Below are positions 25,822-35,882 of a stretch of DNA of 64,000 nucleotides, piece after piece (position 1 is the stretch's first letter; each line of letters starts with the position of its first letter). The stretch spans positions 1 through 64,000 of the forward strand of contig NZ_UWPC01000009.1 of NCBI RefSeq assembly GCF_900604935.1. The letters run 5' to 3'. The translations under genes were made by a program, and so were the position numbers. The DNA is from Vaginisenegalia massiliensis (GTDB taxonomy: Bacteria > Bacillota > Bacilli > Lactobacillales > Aerococcaceae). The notes under the pieces are model-generated. The model searched no databases, had not been told where the DNA came from, and worked only from the letters and a program-made list of their open reading frames with translations.

Positions 25822-27144
25822 TTACTTACGGCGCTCCACTAATAATACATTCAGAATGAGGGCCGCCAAAGTTCCAGTTGAAATACCTGAAGAAAGGATC
25901 ATCTGTAAGGCTGTTGGTAAACCTTTCAAGACTTCCGGCCGCACCGTCACGCCAATACCTAAGGCAAAAGCCACAGAAATAATTAAGAGTTCACGATCAC
26001 CTAAGTGAACTTGAGAAAGAGTCTTAAGTCCTTGAGCCGCAACAAGACCAAACATAATAACACCCACACCACCTAATACTGGTTGAGGCATCACCGCAAT
26101 CAAGGCACTTAACTTAGGGAAAACGCCTAATAAAGTTAATAAGATACCAGCCAAGATCATAACTTTACGACTCGCTACTTTCGTTAAAGTAATCAGGCCA
26201 ACGTTTTGTGAGAAAGCTGTATTTGGACCCCCACCAAATAATCCAGAAATCATTGAGCCGACCCCATCGCATAGGACACCGGCAGCCGCCCGTTCACTTG
26301 AAATTTTCTCATGCGAAGCTTCACCAATGGCCATCATAATTCCCACTGTCCCAATAGTGGAAACAACATATGCCGGTACAAAAGCTAAGGTCGAAGCCAA
26401 ATCGAATTTCAAACCATAATGTAAAACGTTGGGAATAGCAATCCAAGGAGCATTAGCGACGGATGCTAAGTCTACCATGCCCAAAGGAATACACACTAAG
26501 TAACCGAAGATCATCCCGATAAAGACGGAAGCCGTCGAGAACATGCCCTTACCAAAATGACTTAAAGCTAAGGTAAAGGCCATAATAATGAAGGCAACGG
26601 TTAAGTTCTTAGTTGAACCATAATCAGGTGCGCCGAATCCGCCGGCAGCCCAATCGATTGAAACAGGTAATAGCGTAATTCCGATTAGCGAAACAACTGT
26701 TCCCGTAATAAGAGGTGGGAAAAAACGCATTAAAGGTTTAATAAAACGACTTAAGATGATTTCGGCAAAAGATGCCGTAATGGTAGCCGTCACGATACCG
26801 GCAACCCCAAACTTAGCCCCTACGCTAATGGAAGGATTCACAAAAGTAAAGTCGGTTCCCATCATCCCTGAAACACGTGATCCAATCGGACCTAATCCCT
26901 TCGATTGCAAGACGGTGGTAATACCCGAAGCAAAAATAGTTGCCGAAACCATCATCGAAGTTTGCTCTACACTTAGGCCTAAAGCTGAACAAACGACAAG
27001 CGGAACAGCTACAATTCCCGCAAAGGCCGCTAGGATATGTTGGAAAGCTAAAATAAAAGATATTCCTAAAGGTGGTTGATCTTCAATCCCATATATTAAT
27101 GTATCTTGGCCCATTGTTGGGTTTTCTGCCTTAATTTCTGTCAA
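25822..27144 (-). CDS. Xanthine/purine permease (NCS2 family)
   Basis: This 440-residue nucleobase:cation symporter has 12-14 helices. Signature regions are FILAFQHILAAFAGIVAVPLV near the N-terminus and FGGGPNTAFSQNVGLITLTKVASR with the conserved NxGxxxxT motif. The inverted pair of PurR boxes upstream argues for purine (xanthine) over uracil transport. I chose TTG 27144, 8 nt after AAGGAG; the GTG at 27153 overlaps that site. There is no xpt gene beside it and no purine riboswitch in the short leader. Confidence 0.88.
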   Translation of the reverse strand: MTEIKAENPTMGQDTLIYGIEDQPPLGISFILAFQHILAAFAGIVAVPLVVCSALGLSVEQTSMMVSATIFASGITTVLQSKGLGPIGSRVSGMMGTDFTFVNPSISVGAKFGVAGIVTATITASFAEIILSRFIKPLMRFFPPLITGTVVSLIGITLLPVSIDWAAGGFGAPDYGSTKNLTVAFIIMAFTLALSHFGKGMFSTASVFIGMIFGYLVCIPLGMVDLASVANAPWIAIPNVLHYGLKFDLASTLAFVPAYVVSTIGTVGIMMAIGEASHEKISSERAAAGVLCDGVGSMISGLFGGGPNTAFSQNVGLITLTKVASRKVMILAGILLTLLGVFPKLSALIAVMPQPVLGGVGVIMFGLVAAQGLKTLSQVHLGDRELLIISVAFALGIGVTVRPEVLKGLPTALQMILSSGISTGTLAALILNVLLVERRK

Positions 27145-27206
27145 AATAGTCACTCCTTCTTCTTTTCTAGATAAATTGTATCGTGATTCCCCTCACAATT
27201 CAATAA

Positions 27207-27249
27207 ATTTCGAACGAACTAAGGATAGTTTTTAGTGAATGTTCGTGTT
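27207..27249 (-). promoter_or_regulatory. PurR operator (inverted PurBox pair) upstream of pbuX-like gene
   Basis: A CGAAC core on the plus strand (27211-27215, in ATTTCGAACGA) faces a CGAAC core on the minus strand (plus GTTCG at 27241-27245, in ACACGAACATT). About 17 nt separate the two boxes, the spacing known for PurR operators of Bacillus and lactic acid bacteria. Confidence 0.65.
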
Positions 27250-27296
27250 TTTGTTTTTATCTAAATTGGACACCAAGTAACTAATTTTTCATAAAA

Positions 27297-27339
27297 AAAC
27301 CTACTTTGGGCCACCACATAGTGACCCCAAAGTAGGTTT
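27297..27339 (-). terminator. Terminator after the CAAX protease gene
   Basis: A perfect 14-bp stem (AAACCTACTTTGGG and its complement) with a 15-nt loop is followed on the minus strand by a T-run (27293-27299). Confidence 0.88.
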
Positions 27340-27355
27340 AATTTAATTGCATTTA

Positions 27356-28216
27356 TCAATGATGAGTCTTTAACCAACCTGGCTGTTTCTGTTCAGCACG
27401 CCAATAGACAATTCCAATCATCGCCGCTAGAACCAATGTCGTCGTCACACTAGCTTCTAAACCGAATTGACTACCGCTTACCCAGTCGTGGCCGGCAATA
27501 GCTTGGCTTTGAAAGACTGACGCTTTAGTGGTTAAACCTGAGACCTGAACACCTAACAGATTACCTTGAGTAAAATTCCACATGGAATGAAGACCCCCTA
27601 CATACCAAAGGGAACGTGAAAAATGTTTAATCATACCCATTAAAATTCCAAATAATAAAATATTTAAGATAGCCACCCACATCACACCTGGATTCATGGC
27701 ATGCATAATGGCAAATAAGGATGCCGAAAGAACAATGGACCAGATAGGACTTAAAAATTGGCCTAATTGGCCCAACACATATCCGCGAATTAAGACTTCT
27801 TCACTCATACCTTGAATCAAAAAGGCAAAGAAAAACAAGATAATCAGCCAAACCCGACTAAATTGGACATGCAATTGAGTCGTCATACCACCAAGACCTA
27901 GAGCCAAGAGCCAAACGACAAGCATCAGGCAAAAACCCATTAGCAAACCATGGCCATATTTACTAATCATATTCTGGGGTTCAAATGCAATTAAACCAGG
28001 TTGACGTTTGCGATAAAAGAAATAAAGAACCAAAATCAACACACCCGTAGCCAGTAAAGAACAGAGCGTATATGTATCCGATTGTAAGGCTGCCATATTT
28101 CCATTATTAATTGTCATAAAAATCACTGTAATAGGAATCATTGCCAACATTGTTGTCACAAAATACCAACCAATTGCTTTTAATAAAATTAACAGCGTTT
28201 GCGAAACTTTTTTCAT
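27356..28216 (-). CDS. CPBP/CAAX-family intramembrane metalloprotease
   Basis: This 286-residue protein has about eight membrane helices. The catalytic motifs are EEVLIRGY (EExxxR) and the downstream histidine in AIMHAMNP. In Gram-positive bacteria, proteins of this family are often linked to bacteriocin self-immunity or surface protein processing. No bacteriocin gene is next to it, so the role is open. The ATG at 28216 follows GGAGGGG; the frame extends five codons upstream without a site. Confidence 0.85.
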   Translation of the reverse strand: MKKVSQTLLILLKAIGWYFVTTMLAMIPITVIFMTINNGNMAALQSDTYTLCSLLATGVLILVLYFFYRKRQPGLIAFEPQNMISKYGHGLLMGFCLMLVVWLLALGLGGMTTQLHVQFSRVWLIILFFFAFLIQGMSEEVLIRGYVLGQLGQFLSPIWSIVLSASLFAIMHAMNPGVMWVAILNILLFGILMGMIKHFSRSLWYVGGLHSMWNFTQGNLLGVQVSGLTTKASVFQSQAIAGHDWVSGSQFGLEASVTTTLVLAAMIGIVYWRAEQKQPGWLKTHH

Positions 28217-28298
28217 TAAACCCCTCCTCAATACCTCAATTGTAATCCTTTACGGACATAAACACAAAGCTAAGCTCGACCTTCGTGCAAAAAAAAAT

Positions 28299-28316
28299 CC
28301 CCACAGACTTGTGGGG
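28299..28316 (-). terminator. Terminator after purC
   Basis: CCCCACA pairs with TGTGGGG around a GACT loop, followed on the minus strand by nine or more T residues. Confidence 0.92.
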
Positions 28317-28325
28317 AAAAGTAAA

Positions 28326-29012
28326 TTATTCACCTAATACCTTAGCAGTTAAGGCAAATGGATCTAAGTATTGGCCATTTTCGTAAGCCCGCATATTGCC
28401 GCCTGAAATCTCGTCAATTAGAAGAATTTCTTGAGTGCCTGCTTGGCGACCAAACTCAAGTTTAATATCGTACAATTCAATACCTTGTTTAGCTAATTCG
28501 TCCTTGATAATTTGACAGATATCTTTGGTCATTTGTTTGATTGTTTCATATTCTTCCGCAGTTAAAATATCTAATTCGACTAATGCATCTTTAGTAATCG
28601 GTGGATCTTGGCGACCATCATCTTTCAATGTTACTTCAACAAAGGAGTCTAAGACTTGGCCCTCTTGACAATACGCACCATAACGACGTAAGAATGACCC
28701 TACTGCCCGATAGCGGCAAACAACTTCAAGACCCTTACCAAAAATCGTCGCTTTTTTCACATCCATGGTACAAGCGTCCAAATCTGCTCCTACAAAGTGG
28801 GTTTTTACCCCTTTTTCTTCTAAAATAGCAAAGAAATGTTGAGTCAAAGCTAAACCTTTACGGCCTGATCCTTCAACGGTTAAGCCAATTTGATTTTCAC
28901 CTGGATCAAACACCCCATCTTTACCCGTCATATCATCTTTAAATAATAAACGAACATGGTCTTGATCTAATTCAAAAACATCCTTGGTCTTTCCTTGATA
29001 AAGTTTTTTCAT
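28326..29012 (-). CDS. purC: SAICAR synthase
   Basis: PurC joins aspartate to CAIR with ATP in purine synthesis. The 228-residue length is standard. The N-terminal LYQGKTKDVFE, the CRYRAVGSFLRRYG segment and the LIDEISGGNMR C-terminal motif are characteristic. The ATG follows GGAGGG. Terminators on both sides make it a single-gene unit, apart from the rest of the pathway, which is unusual because purC normally leads the pur operon. PurR boxes upstream keep it in the purine regulon. Confidence 0.96.
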   Translation of the reverse strand: MKKLYQGKTKDVFELDQDHVRLLFKDDMTGKDGVFDPGENQIGLTVEGSGRKGLALTQHFFAILEEKGVKTHFVGADLDACTMDVKKATIFGKGLEVVCRYRAVGSFLRRYGAYCQEGQVLDSFVEVTLKDDGRQDPPITKDALVELDILTAEEYETIKQMTKDICQIIKDELAKQGIELYDIKLEFGRQAGTQEILLIDEISGGNMRAYENGQYLDPFALTAKVLGE

Positions 29013-29027
29013 AATTGTCCCTCCAAA

Positions 29028-29121
29028 AATACGAACATTAAAATAAAAATAATAAACAAAGTTCTTTACAAGACCAATATTACTCCTAAATCACCCAAAC
29101 CGTCAATTAAATGTTCGAAAA
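29028..29121 (-). promoter_or_regulatory. PurR boxes upstream of purC
   Basis: A near-consensus PurBox with core 29113-29117 (ATTTTTCGAACATTT on the minus strand) lies far upstream. A second core on the plus strand (29032-29036, TACGAACATTA) lies close to the ribosome site and faces a degenerate GTTCT (29061-29065) at the normal 16-nt spacing. A promoter candidate TTGACG/TAATAT lies between the two groups. Confidence 0.58.
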
Positions 29122-29201
29122 ATAGCATAAGGATTCATTATAGTTACTTGAGGCTAAACTTATACCTTTAACAAACGAAAACCCCTATCAACTAAACAAA
29201 A

Positions 29202-29225
29202 TAGCTAGGCTCACAAGCCTAGCTA
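29202..29225 (-). terminator. Terminator after LPxTG gene 1
   Basis: TAGCTAGGCT and AGCCTAGCTA form a 10-bp stem with a 4-nt loop, followed on the minus strand by TTTTG. Confidence 0.85.
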
Positions 29226-29234
29226 AGATTGAAA

Positions 29235-30332
29235 TTATTTTTTACGATTTTTGGCCACAATAAAGCCACCGATTATTAAGAGAACAGCAGCGATACCAAT
29301 AACAGGTAGCGCCTTTTCTCCTGTATTAGGCAAGAATGATTTATTCTTTTTAGCCACTTCAGTCGTCGTCGCGGTCGTTACAGCTTGGGTGCTTGCTTCC
29401 GTAGTCGATTGACTGGTCGTCGTTTCAACCACAAAAGTTGTCGTTGAGCTTGGATCCACGGCTGCCACCATCAAGCTTGCTTCACCCGTTTGACTATCAG
29501 CTAACGAAACAGCTACAGGTTGATTATAAACTTCTTTAGCTTGAGGGTTTTCTTTAGCTACATCAGGGTACAACTTAACCATAGAATCTTGGAAACCCAT
29601 GCCATCCGCACTTTTAGGCTGTGTGGTTAAGAAATCAATCAAGACTTTCTTCATACCATCTTGCGGTAGCTTAGCTAAGGTAGCTTCTGTATAACCAAAG
29701 CTGTTGACAAAAAGATCATGAACTTGCGTTAGCATAGCCTCGTTAACCACTTCTTCAGCATGACTTGGTGAATACGGTGTCGACATATAACCCCGATAAG
29801 AAGCTTTTTCGTAACTTACACCATCTTGCAATTGAGAAGCTAAGGCCTTAGTATCATTTGCACAATGGAAATAAGCCCATAATACAGCCTCATCCGTAAC
29901 GCCTGTCACTAAGTTCTTGGATAAGCCTTGTTCTTCAACTAAGGCTGTCTTAACTTGTAAGGCTAATGGAGAAAAAACATCTGGATTCTCTGTCATAGCT
30001 AGATGCAATACCGCTTTAAAGTCCATCCCTTTTTGATCCAAGTAGGTTTGCCATTTTTCCTGAGGAATGAGATTCCATTGTTCTGGAGTCATCGGACTTT
30101 CATCAATTAATTTTTGATAAAGTTGATCCAAGGTCATACTGACTTCAGTCACCTCAGTTGTCGAACTTTCATCCATTGACATGCCTGATTCAATTGAATC
30201 AGCTTCACTTTGGCTAGCGCTGCTTTCTACTTGAACTTGATCAACTGTAGTATCTTCTTGAGCCCATACCGGCACCTGGCCCAACAGCCACAATGAAGCC
30301 AAGCTAGTTAAAATGAGTTTATATGATTTCAT
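29235..30332 (-). CDS. LPxTG-anchored surface protein, unknown domain
   Basis: This 365-residue protein has a signal peptide cleaved near residue 24 (VWAQ), an acidic Ser/Thr/Glu-rich segment to about residue 65, then a compact region of roughly 190 residues I do not recognise. A Thr/Ser-rich stalk (about 290-330) and LPNTG at 334-338 follow, with a hydrophobic stretch and the KNRKK tail. The SYRGYMSTPYSPSHAEE segment and the PMTPEQWNLIPQEKWQTYL opening may help identify the fold. Sortase A is the likely anchoring enzyme. The wall-sorting signal is nearly identical in style to that of the protein at 43522. Confidence 0.88.
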   Translation of the reverse strand: MKSYKLILTSLASLWLLGQVPVWAQEDTTVDQVQVESSASQSEADSIESGMSMDESSTTEVTEVSMTLDQLYQKLIDESPMTPEQWNLIPQEKWQTYLDQKGMDFKAVLHLAMTENPDVFSPLALQVKTALVEEQGLSKNLVTGVTDEAVLWAYFHCANDTKALASQLQDGVSYEKASYRGYMSTPYSPSHAEEVVNEAMLTQVHDLFVNSFGYTEATLAKLPQDGMKKVLIDFLTTQPKSADGMGFQDSMVKLYPDVAKENPQAKEVYNQPVAVSLADSQTGEASLMVAAVDPSSTTTFVVETTTSQSTTEASTQAVTTATTTEVAKKNKSFLPNTGEKALPVIGIAAVLLIIGGFIVAKNRKK

Positions 30333-30433
30333 ATATACATCTCCAATTCTTAATCTTCTATCCTATAGCATAATGCTTTTATAGTTCCAATAGCAAGTTT
30401 ATTCAAAAGAATTCATATTTTATTCATACCTCA

Positions 30434-31597
30434 TCAATATTTAGTCGCTTGCAAGCGAGCTTGAATCACAAGATAAATCACAGCCGCTGTCAAACCAGCA
30501 ACCGGCATCATGTAAATTGACCAGTTAAAGCCAAGCTGATCCGTCACCCAACCAACTAACTGATTCAAAATCATTGAACCCGCAAAAGTTAAAGTAAGAA
30601 TTTTACTGGTCATATAAGACACCCGATGTTTGAAAACTTGCGAAATCATCAAAACAGAAGTGGGAAAGACAATCGAATAAAATAACCCCGCCAAAGAAAC
30701 GCAATAATAGCCTGGCCCTTTCAGCAAAATCCCTACAACAATTAAGACTGAACCGATGATACTGCCACCAATAATGGAACGCAATTTTCCAAGTCGGTCG
30801 ACGACCCATCCGCCCATTAAGCGGCCAAGGGCCAAGAGCATAAAGAAAGTTGCAATGTATTGACTTCCTTGATTTTCACCCATTTTTTGTGTCACTTTGA
30901 GATAATCAACCAACCAATTTCCTAAACCCGTCTCTGCAAAAACATAGAGTGACATCGCTGAGACAAAGAGCCAAAAATAAGGTTGGCGATAAGGATTAAG
31001 GGGCGGCGCTGAAGATTCCTTAGCTTCATCTGAATTAACTTTAGGATAATAGATAAAACACGCTAGAAGAGCCAAGACAGCCATAATTCCCATCAAATAG
31101 CGATACATCATCGAAAAAGTCCATCCTTGACCAATCAAATAGCCCGCTAGCCGTTGTCCAACAGTAGCGCCAAAACCATACATAAAATGGACCCCGTTCA
31201 CAGCTATCGATTGATAGGTCACAAACATGGCTGGCATGACAACATTAATTATAACTCCGTTAAAACCAAAACCGATATTCAAGATAATCATACCTAAGAT
31301 AAAAATACTAAAGGACGGACTAAATCCCATAATGGCGCAGCCCAAGGCTGCCAAACCTATGCCAAGGGCCTCCGTCCATTTACGACCAAAACTTTCAATA
31401 ATTTCTCCTGCTAAATAAGTTGCTCCAACATAAGCTAACGCACTTAACGTGAGCATAAAAGAGATGTTCGTCGCGTTTAAATGATAGCTAGCTTTAATTT
31501 GTGGAATAATCACACCTTTAATATTTTCGACAAAAGCCACACTAAACATCAAAATGAACAATGTCAAACTAGCCCTAAGCCGTTTATTCCGTTCCAT
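30434..31597 (-). CDS. Major facilitator superfamily transporter
   Basis: This 387-residue protein has 12 predicted helices and the MFS loop motif EIIESFGRKWTEALG between helices 2 and 3, repeated as GGWVVDRLGKLRS in the second half. The layout resembles sugar/organic-acid MFS carriers of the FucP or YxaM type, but the substrate cannot be told. The ATG at 31597 follows GAGGTGAGG; the frame runs eight codons further up without support. It stands alone between the LPxTG gene and the broken PTS locus. Confidence 0.85.
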   Translation of the reverse strand: MERNKRLRASLTLFILMFSVAFVENIKGVIIPQIKASYHLNATNISFMLTLSALAYVGATYLAGEIIESFGRKWTEALGIGLAALGCAIMGFSPSFSIFILGMIILNIGFGFNGVIINVVMPAMFVTYQSIAVNGVHFMYGFGATVGQRLAGYLIGQGWTFSMMYRYLMGIMAVLALLACFIYYPKVNSDEAKESSAPPLNPYRQPYFWLFVSAMSLYVFAETGLGNWLVDYLKVTQKMGENQGSQYIATFFMLLALGRLMGGWVVDRLGKLRSIIGGSIIGSVLIVVGILLKGPGYYCVSLAGLFYSIVFPTSVLMISQVFKHRVSYMTSKILTLTFAGSMILNQLVGWVTDQLGFNWSIYMMPVAGLTAAVIYLVIQARLQATKY

Positions 31598-31674
31598 ATC
31601 TGATTCCTCACCTCTGCACATTCATTCCTAACGAGTTTACCACAGGCCATAATCAAAATATACCCATAAAAATA

Positions 31675-31728
31675 CCGTTAAGTAACATTTCTATTCTCAT
31701 AAAATTGAGAAGAAATGAAACTTAACGG
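31675..31728 (-). terminator. Terminator after the PTS locus
   Basis: A long interrupted stem starting with CCGTTAAGT and ending with ACTTAACGG has an inner 7-bp CATTTCT arm. The minus strand continues TATTTTTAT. Confidence 0.75.
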
Positions 31729-31756
31729 ATTAAAATTGTTTGATCTATTCTAAACG

Positions 31757-33663
31757 TTACTTAACTTCAGCTAGAATCGCGTGTAAGCTTTCTTGATCTG
31801 GAGCATTTAATAAGCGTTGTTTAAAATCATCATCCATTAGTTTACGAGCTAACAATTGTAAGATTTTCAAGTGTAAATCACCTTGTTGTTGCTCTGGTAC
31901 TAAGATGAGGAAGGCCAAATGAGCTGGTTGACCATCCAAGCTAGCCCATTCAATCCCTTGAGCAGATTTACCCACTAAGAGAGCTGCCTCTTTAATCGAA
32001 GCTGACTTAGCATGAGGGATTGCGATACCATCACCCATTCCTGTCGTACCTTCTGCTTCGCGCTTATTTAAAGCTGCTAAGACTTCATCATGATCAGTGA
32101 TAACTTCTTGAGCACCTGACAAGTTTAAGAATTCTAAGAAAGCTTCTTCCTTGCTGGTTGCTGACATATCCATCAAAATGCGACTTGGTTTCGTTAAATC
32201 AGCTAAACTAAGTTCTTGGCTTGATTCTGTTTGAGGTGCCAAATCGATCGTTTCTTGTTTTGATTCCTCAGTTACTGCTTCAACTTCCAAACGTGGTTTC
32301 AAGAAGAAAAGAAGTAAAATGGTAACAGCCACACCAGCCAAAACAGCTACGAAAAACATAAAGACATTATCAACTGCCCCAAGAACCGCGACAATCGGTC
32401 CACCGTGAGCAACGTGGTCGCCGACACCACTTAACATAGCAATAACTGAACCTACCATTGAACCACCCACGATTGACGGAATAACACGTAGTGGATCTTT
32501 AGCAGCGAATGGAATCGCTCCTTCAGTGATACCAAACAAGCCCATGGTTAAGGCCGCTGTACCCGCTTGACGATCTGCTTGGCTGAAACGAGATTTCAAT
32601 AAGTGTGAAGCAAGTCCCATAGCAATTGGTGGAATACAGATAGCTACTGCCACAGCCCCCATTACATGATATTGACCTTCAGTAATTAATCCAAAAGCAA
32701 AGAGGAAGGCTGTCTTGTTGAATGGACCTCCCATATCCACGGCAATCATAGCACCTAAGATAGCCGCTAACAGAATTGAAGAAGCGCCTTTCATCGAAGC
32801 TAACCAAGCCGTTAAACTAGCAAACAAGCCGGCAACTGGAGCACCTACCAAATAGATAAAAGCTAAACCAACAATGACAGAAGAAATAACCGGAATAAAG
32901 ATAATTGGCATAACGGCTTCCATGGCTTTAGGCACTTTGATTTTTTTGATAAAGAGTGCCACATAACCAGCGATAAAACCAGCAATAATCCCACCAATAA
33001 AACCGGTATTGGCTTCACTACCATAGAATGATCCATTTACCGCAATGAATCCACCAACCATCCCTGGAACTAAACCAGGTCGATCAGCAATTGCATAAGC
33101 AATATAACCCGCTAAGATAGGAACCATGAAGCCCATAGCTGCTCCACCAATTTTTAAGACTGAATCCCAGAAAGTTCCTTCAGGAACAACGAAACCAGTC
33201 GGAGTTGGGTTACCGCCAACAGATAAAGCAATAGCCCTCCGGTAACTACGAACGGAATCATAAAGGATACCCCGTTCATCAAGGCACGGAACATCACATT
33301 CCCAGCTGCTTTGCGCTCTTCTTCAGAACGTGTCACTTGTCCTTGATAGACTTTACCTTCATTATTTAAGACTTTAGTAATTAATTGTTTTGGTTCATGA
33401 ATCCCTTTTTGCACACCTGTTTCGATAATTTGGATACCATTGAAGCGTGATTTATCAATGTCGGTATCGGCAGCGATAATCAAACCTTCAGCCTCTTTAA
33501 TTTCTTGGTCGGTAAAGACATTCTCAACACCGATGGATCCGTGAGTTTCAACTTTAATATCGACCCCTAATTCACGTGCTGCTTTTTCTAAATTTTCAGC
33601 TGCCATATAAGTATGAGCAATCCCTGTTGGGCAAGCCGTAATAGCTAAAATTTTCTTAGTCAA
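31757..33663 (-). pseudogene. PTS fructose/mannitol-class EIIBCA, frameshifted
   Basis: This was one IIB-IIC-IIA sugar permease of about 635 residues. The N-terminal IIB has the phosphocysteine motif ACPTGIAHTYM (Cys11) and starts from TTG 33663 after AAAGGA. IIC begins at about 33330 and its frame breaks near 33229-33240, inside VTGGLL, where about one base is missing. The other frame continues ALSVGGNPTPTGFVVPEGTFW and runs through IIC to a C-terminal IIA with GDGIAIPHAKSA (phospho-His) and stop at 31757. Split this way it yields IIB plus one IIC helix, and a IIC fragment with IIA. A sequencing error could also cause it. The adjacent regulator is broken too. Confidence 0.85.
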
Positions 33664-33665
33664 AT

Positions 33666-35597
33666 TTATTCTTCCTTTCTTTCAATTAATTCATTAATTA
33701 ATTGGTCTGCCTCATTGGCTTGAAGCAAGCGTTCAAGCAAGGCTTTATCTGAAACCAATTGGTTAAAGTATTTATAGATTAAGCTTATATCCTCGATTTC
33801 TTGGGGGTTCAAGGCCATAAAGAAGACGATTCTTACTCGCTGTTTACCCCACTGAATCCCTTTAGGATTCAAATAGAGACTGATACAAGAACGCTTAACA
33901 TATTGGACATCACTATGTGGCATGGCAAAATCACCCATAGCTGTTGAAGCTAAACGTTCACGCTCATAAGCACTTTCTAAGATGCCAACCTCGCCATATC
34001 CTTGGTAAATAAGCTGCGCTGTCATTGTCTGCAGAACCGTTTGATAATTTTCTTGGTCACCTTGACTGAAGAAAATCAAATTGCGATCGAGTAATCGAAT
34101 AAAAAGATGTCGATAGACCGCTTGAGATTGTTTAGCCAGGAAAGCCTCAATATTGCGACAATCAGCTGGCGTCAACAATGGACTCACGCACAACGTTTGC
34201 GTTTGAAATTCTTTAATCGGAATCGTACTAATAATGAGTTCATCACGAATATCTAATTGATTAAGTTGGGTTAGACCCACGATTTGTCGCACATGAAGAT
34301 AGTCGCCATAGCGTTGGGACAACCTCTGTTCTAACAATCTGGCCGTTCCCATTCCACTCGCACAAACCAAAATAACAGGTAATTGCATCTTTTGTCTACG
34401 TTCAAAGAAGGATTGAATATGTACACAAATATAAGCAATTTCATCTGATGTAAAGCGGATATCAAACTGATTAGCCATAGCAAAAGCGACTTCAATCGAA
34501 CTATTAAACGCCTGGCGGTAATCCGTCCGTATCTGATCAAGGTAGGGATTTTTAATACTGACATTTAATTTAAGGCGCTTAACTGCCGTATTAAGATGGT
34601 AGGTTAATTGCGTTATGAGTAACTCATCAGGCTCTAAATAAGTTAAGGTCTCGCTGAGTACCTGCTTTATTTCCCTTCCATATTCTAATTTTTCTAACTT
34701 CTCAGGAAGCAATGTTGGATTGGCTTGATCCATAGTTTGCAGATAAATATCAATATAGTAAACCTCTAGTTCCGGAATCATGATAGCAAATTTAGCTTCT
34801 AATAATGCAACTAAGCGTTGGGTGATAGGTAGAATTGACAAGTGCTTATCCATATCAGCATGGCTGACATAATAACCTTGCTGAATCCGATCAAGAGCAA
34901 TGGTTAAATGAATCATCATTGTTTGATACTGGTATTCTGTTGGATTAATGGCTTCTTCTTTCAAGAAAGAATGAAGAACCTCTTGGATTTGATCCAACAA
35001 TCCGATATCTATCATCGATTGGGTGCGATTGTTCAACATAATATTTAATGAATAGTTATGTTGACGCTCATTTTGAGTGGCAACCACTCCGTGCCAAAGT
35101 TCTTTTAATAATTTAGCCATCAGACGGCGCTTGGTTCGCTCACTTACTGGAAGACTCAATCCTTGATTGGTCGACACCAATTGGATCTCCTCTTTACCCA
35201 AATAAGCTTTTATCTCGCTCAAGCTTTTTTCGATTGTTGATCAACTTAAATGCATGGAATCAATAAATTGCTGAATCGTAATGGGGGCTTCTGCATTTAA
35301 TAATTGCATTAAAATATAATGGAATCTATCAGCCTTCTCATTCACTTCAAATGATTTTAAGCCTTGGAGAACAAGCTTCAGTTGCTCATAGTCTCCTTGT
35401 AATTCAATTCCTTTTCCCGCTATCGTTTGAAGACTGATATCTTTAGCTACATCAGCCAAAATTTCTTGTAAATCTACTACGTAACGTTGAACGGTCTTAG
35501 TTGAAACACCCAAACGTTCTGCTAAATAAGAATACTGACTCAGAGGGTGCTCAATTAAAATAGCTAATAAGTCTAATAGATAATGCTCGATTCTCAT
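33666..35597 (-). pseudogene. BglG/MtlR-type PTS regulator with internal stop
   Basis: A transcription activator with PTS regulation domains is interrupted by one in-frame TGA at 35241-35243. The two parts read in the same frame: HLS, stop, STIEKSLSEIKAYLG. The first 118 codons hold a HTH (LAERLGVSTKTVQRYV). The second part has two PRDs, an EIIB-like domain (CASGMGTARLLE) and an EIIA-like domain (AMPHSDVQ). A CGA or CAA codon turned into TGA by one change would explain it. It lies 3 nt from the PTS gene it would have controlled. A downstream TTG (35222) could give a regulator lacking its DNA-binding domain. Confidence 0.87.
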
Positions 35598-35746
35598 TAG
35601 CTAATCCTCCTCTTAAAAATCCTTTAACCATTCAATTATCGTTCCTCACCTACAGCTTTATGCTACCTTAACAAGTCTATTTGCACGCGTGCCTTAATGC
35701 TGAATATTCATGAATTTATTATACCAAACAAAAAGACACCCTACCG

Positions 35747-35792
35747 CGTTAAATTTGTCCACATAGACTGGACAAGAACTTGAAGTTTAACG
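35747..35792. repeat. Nested inverted repeat upstream of the regulator
   Basis: CGTTAAA/TTTAACG (35747-35753 and 35786-35792) encloses TGTCCA/TGGACA (35756-35761 and 35769-35774). It has no T-run on the proper side for a terminator of either neighbour, so it may be an operator or mRNA structure of unknown role. Confidence 0.4.
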
Positions 35793-35798
35793 AAAAAA

Positions 35799-35826
35799 AT
35801 CTGCCCTATCGACTGATAAAGCAGAT
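35799..35826 (-). terminator. Terminator after the secreted unknown protein gene
   Basis: ATCTGC and GCAGAT with inner TATC/GATA pairs form the stem; seven T residues follow on the minus strand (35793-35799). Confidence 0.78.
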
Positions 35827-35882
35827 ATAGGTATGAATTGTATTGTTTAAGTCATTCGACCTGACCATTCTGAAGCAAACAA

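Noticed and set aside
33154-33663. Separate intact EIIB gene upstream of a separate EIICA gene
   Set aside because: The EIIB frame continues into the first EIIC helix and then breaks inside VTGGLL; the downstream part lacks the EIIC start and a ribosome site, so a frameshift explains it better.
35222-35243. TGA in the PTS regulator read as tryptophan or selenocysteine
   Set aside because: Other genes here use TGA as stop (for example the first chromate transporter gene at its ATGA overlap), and there is no selenocysteine element or need for such a residue in this linker.
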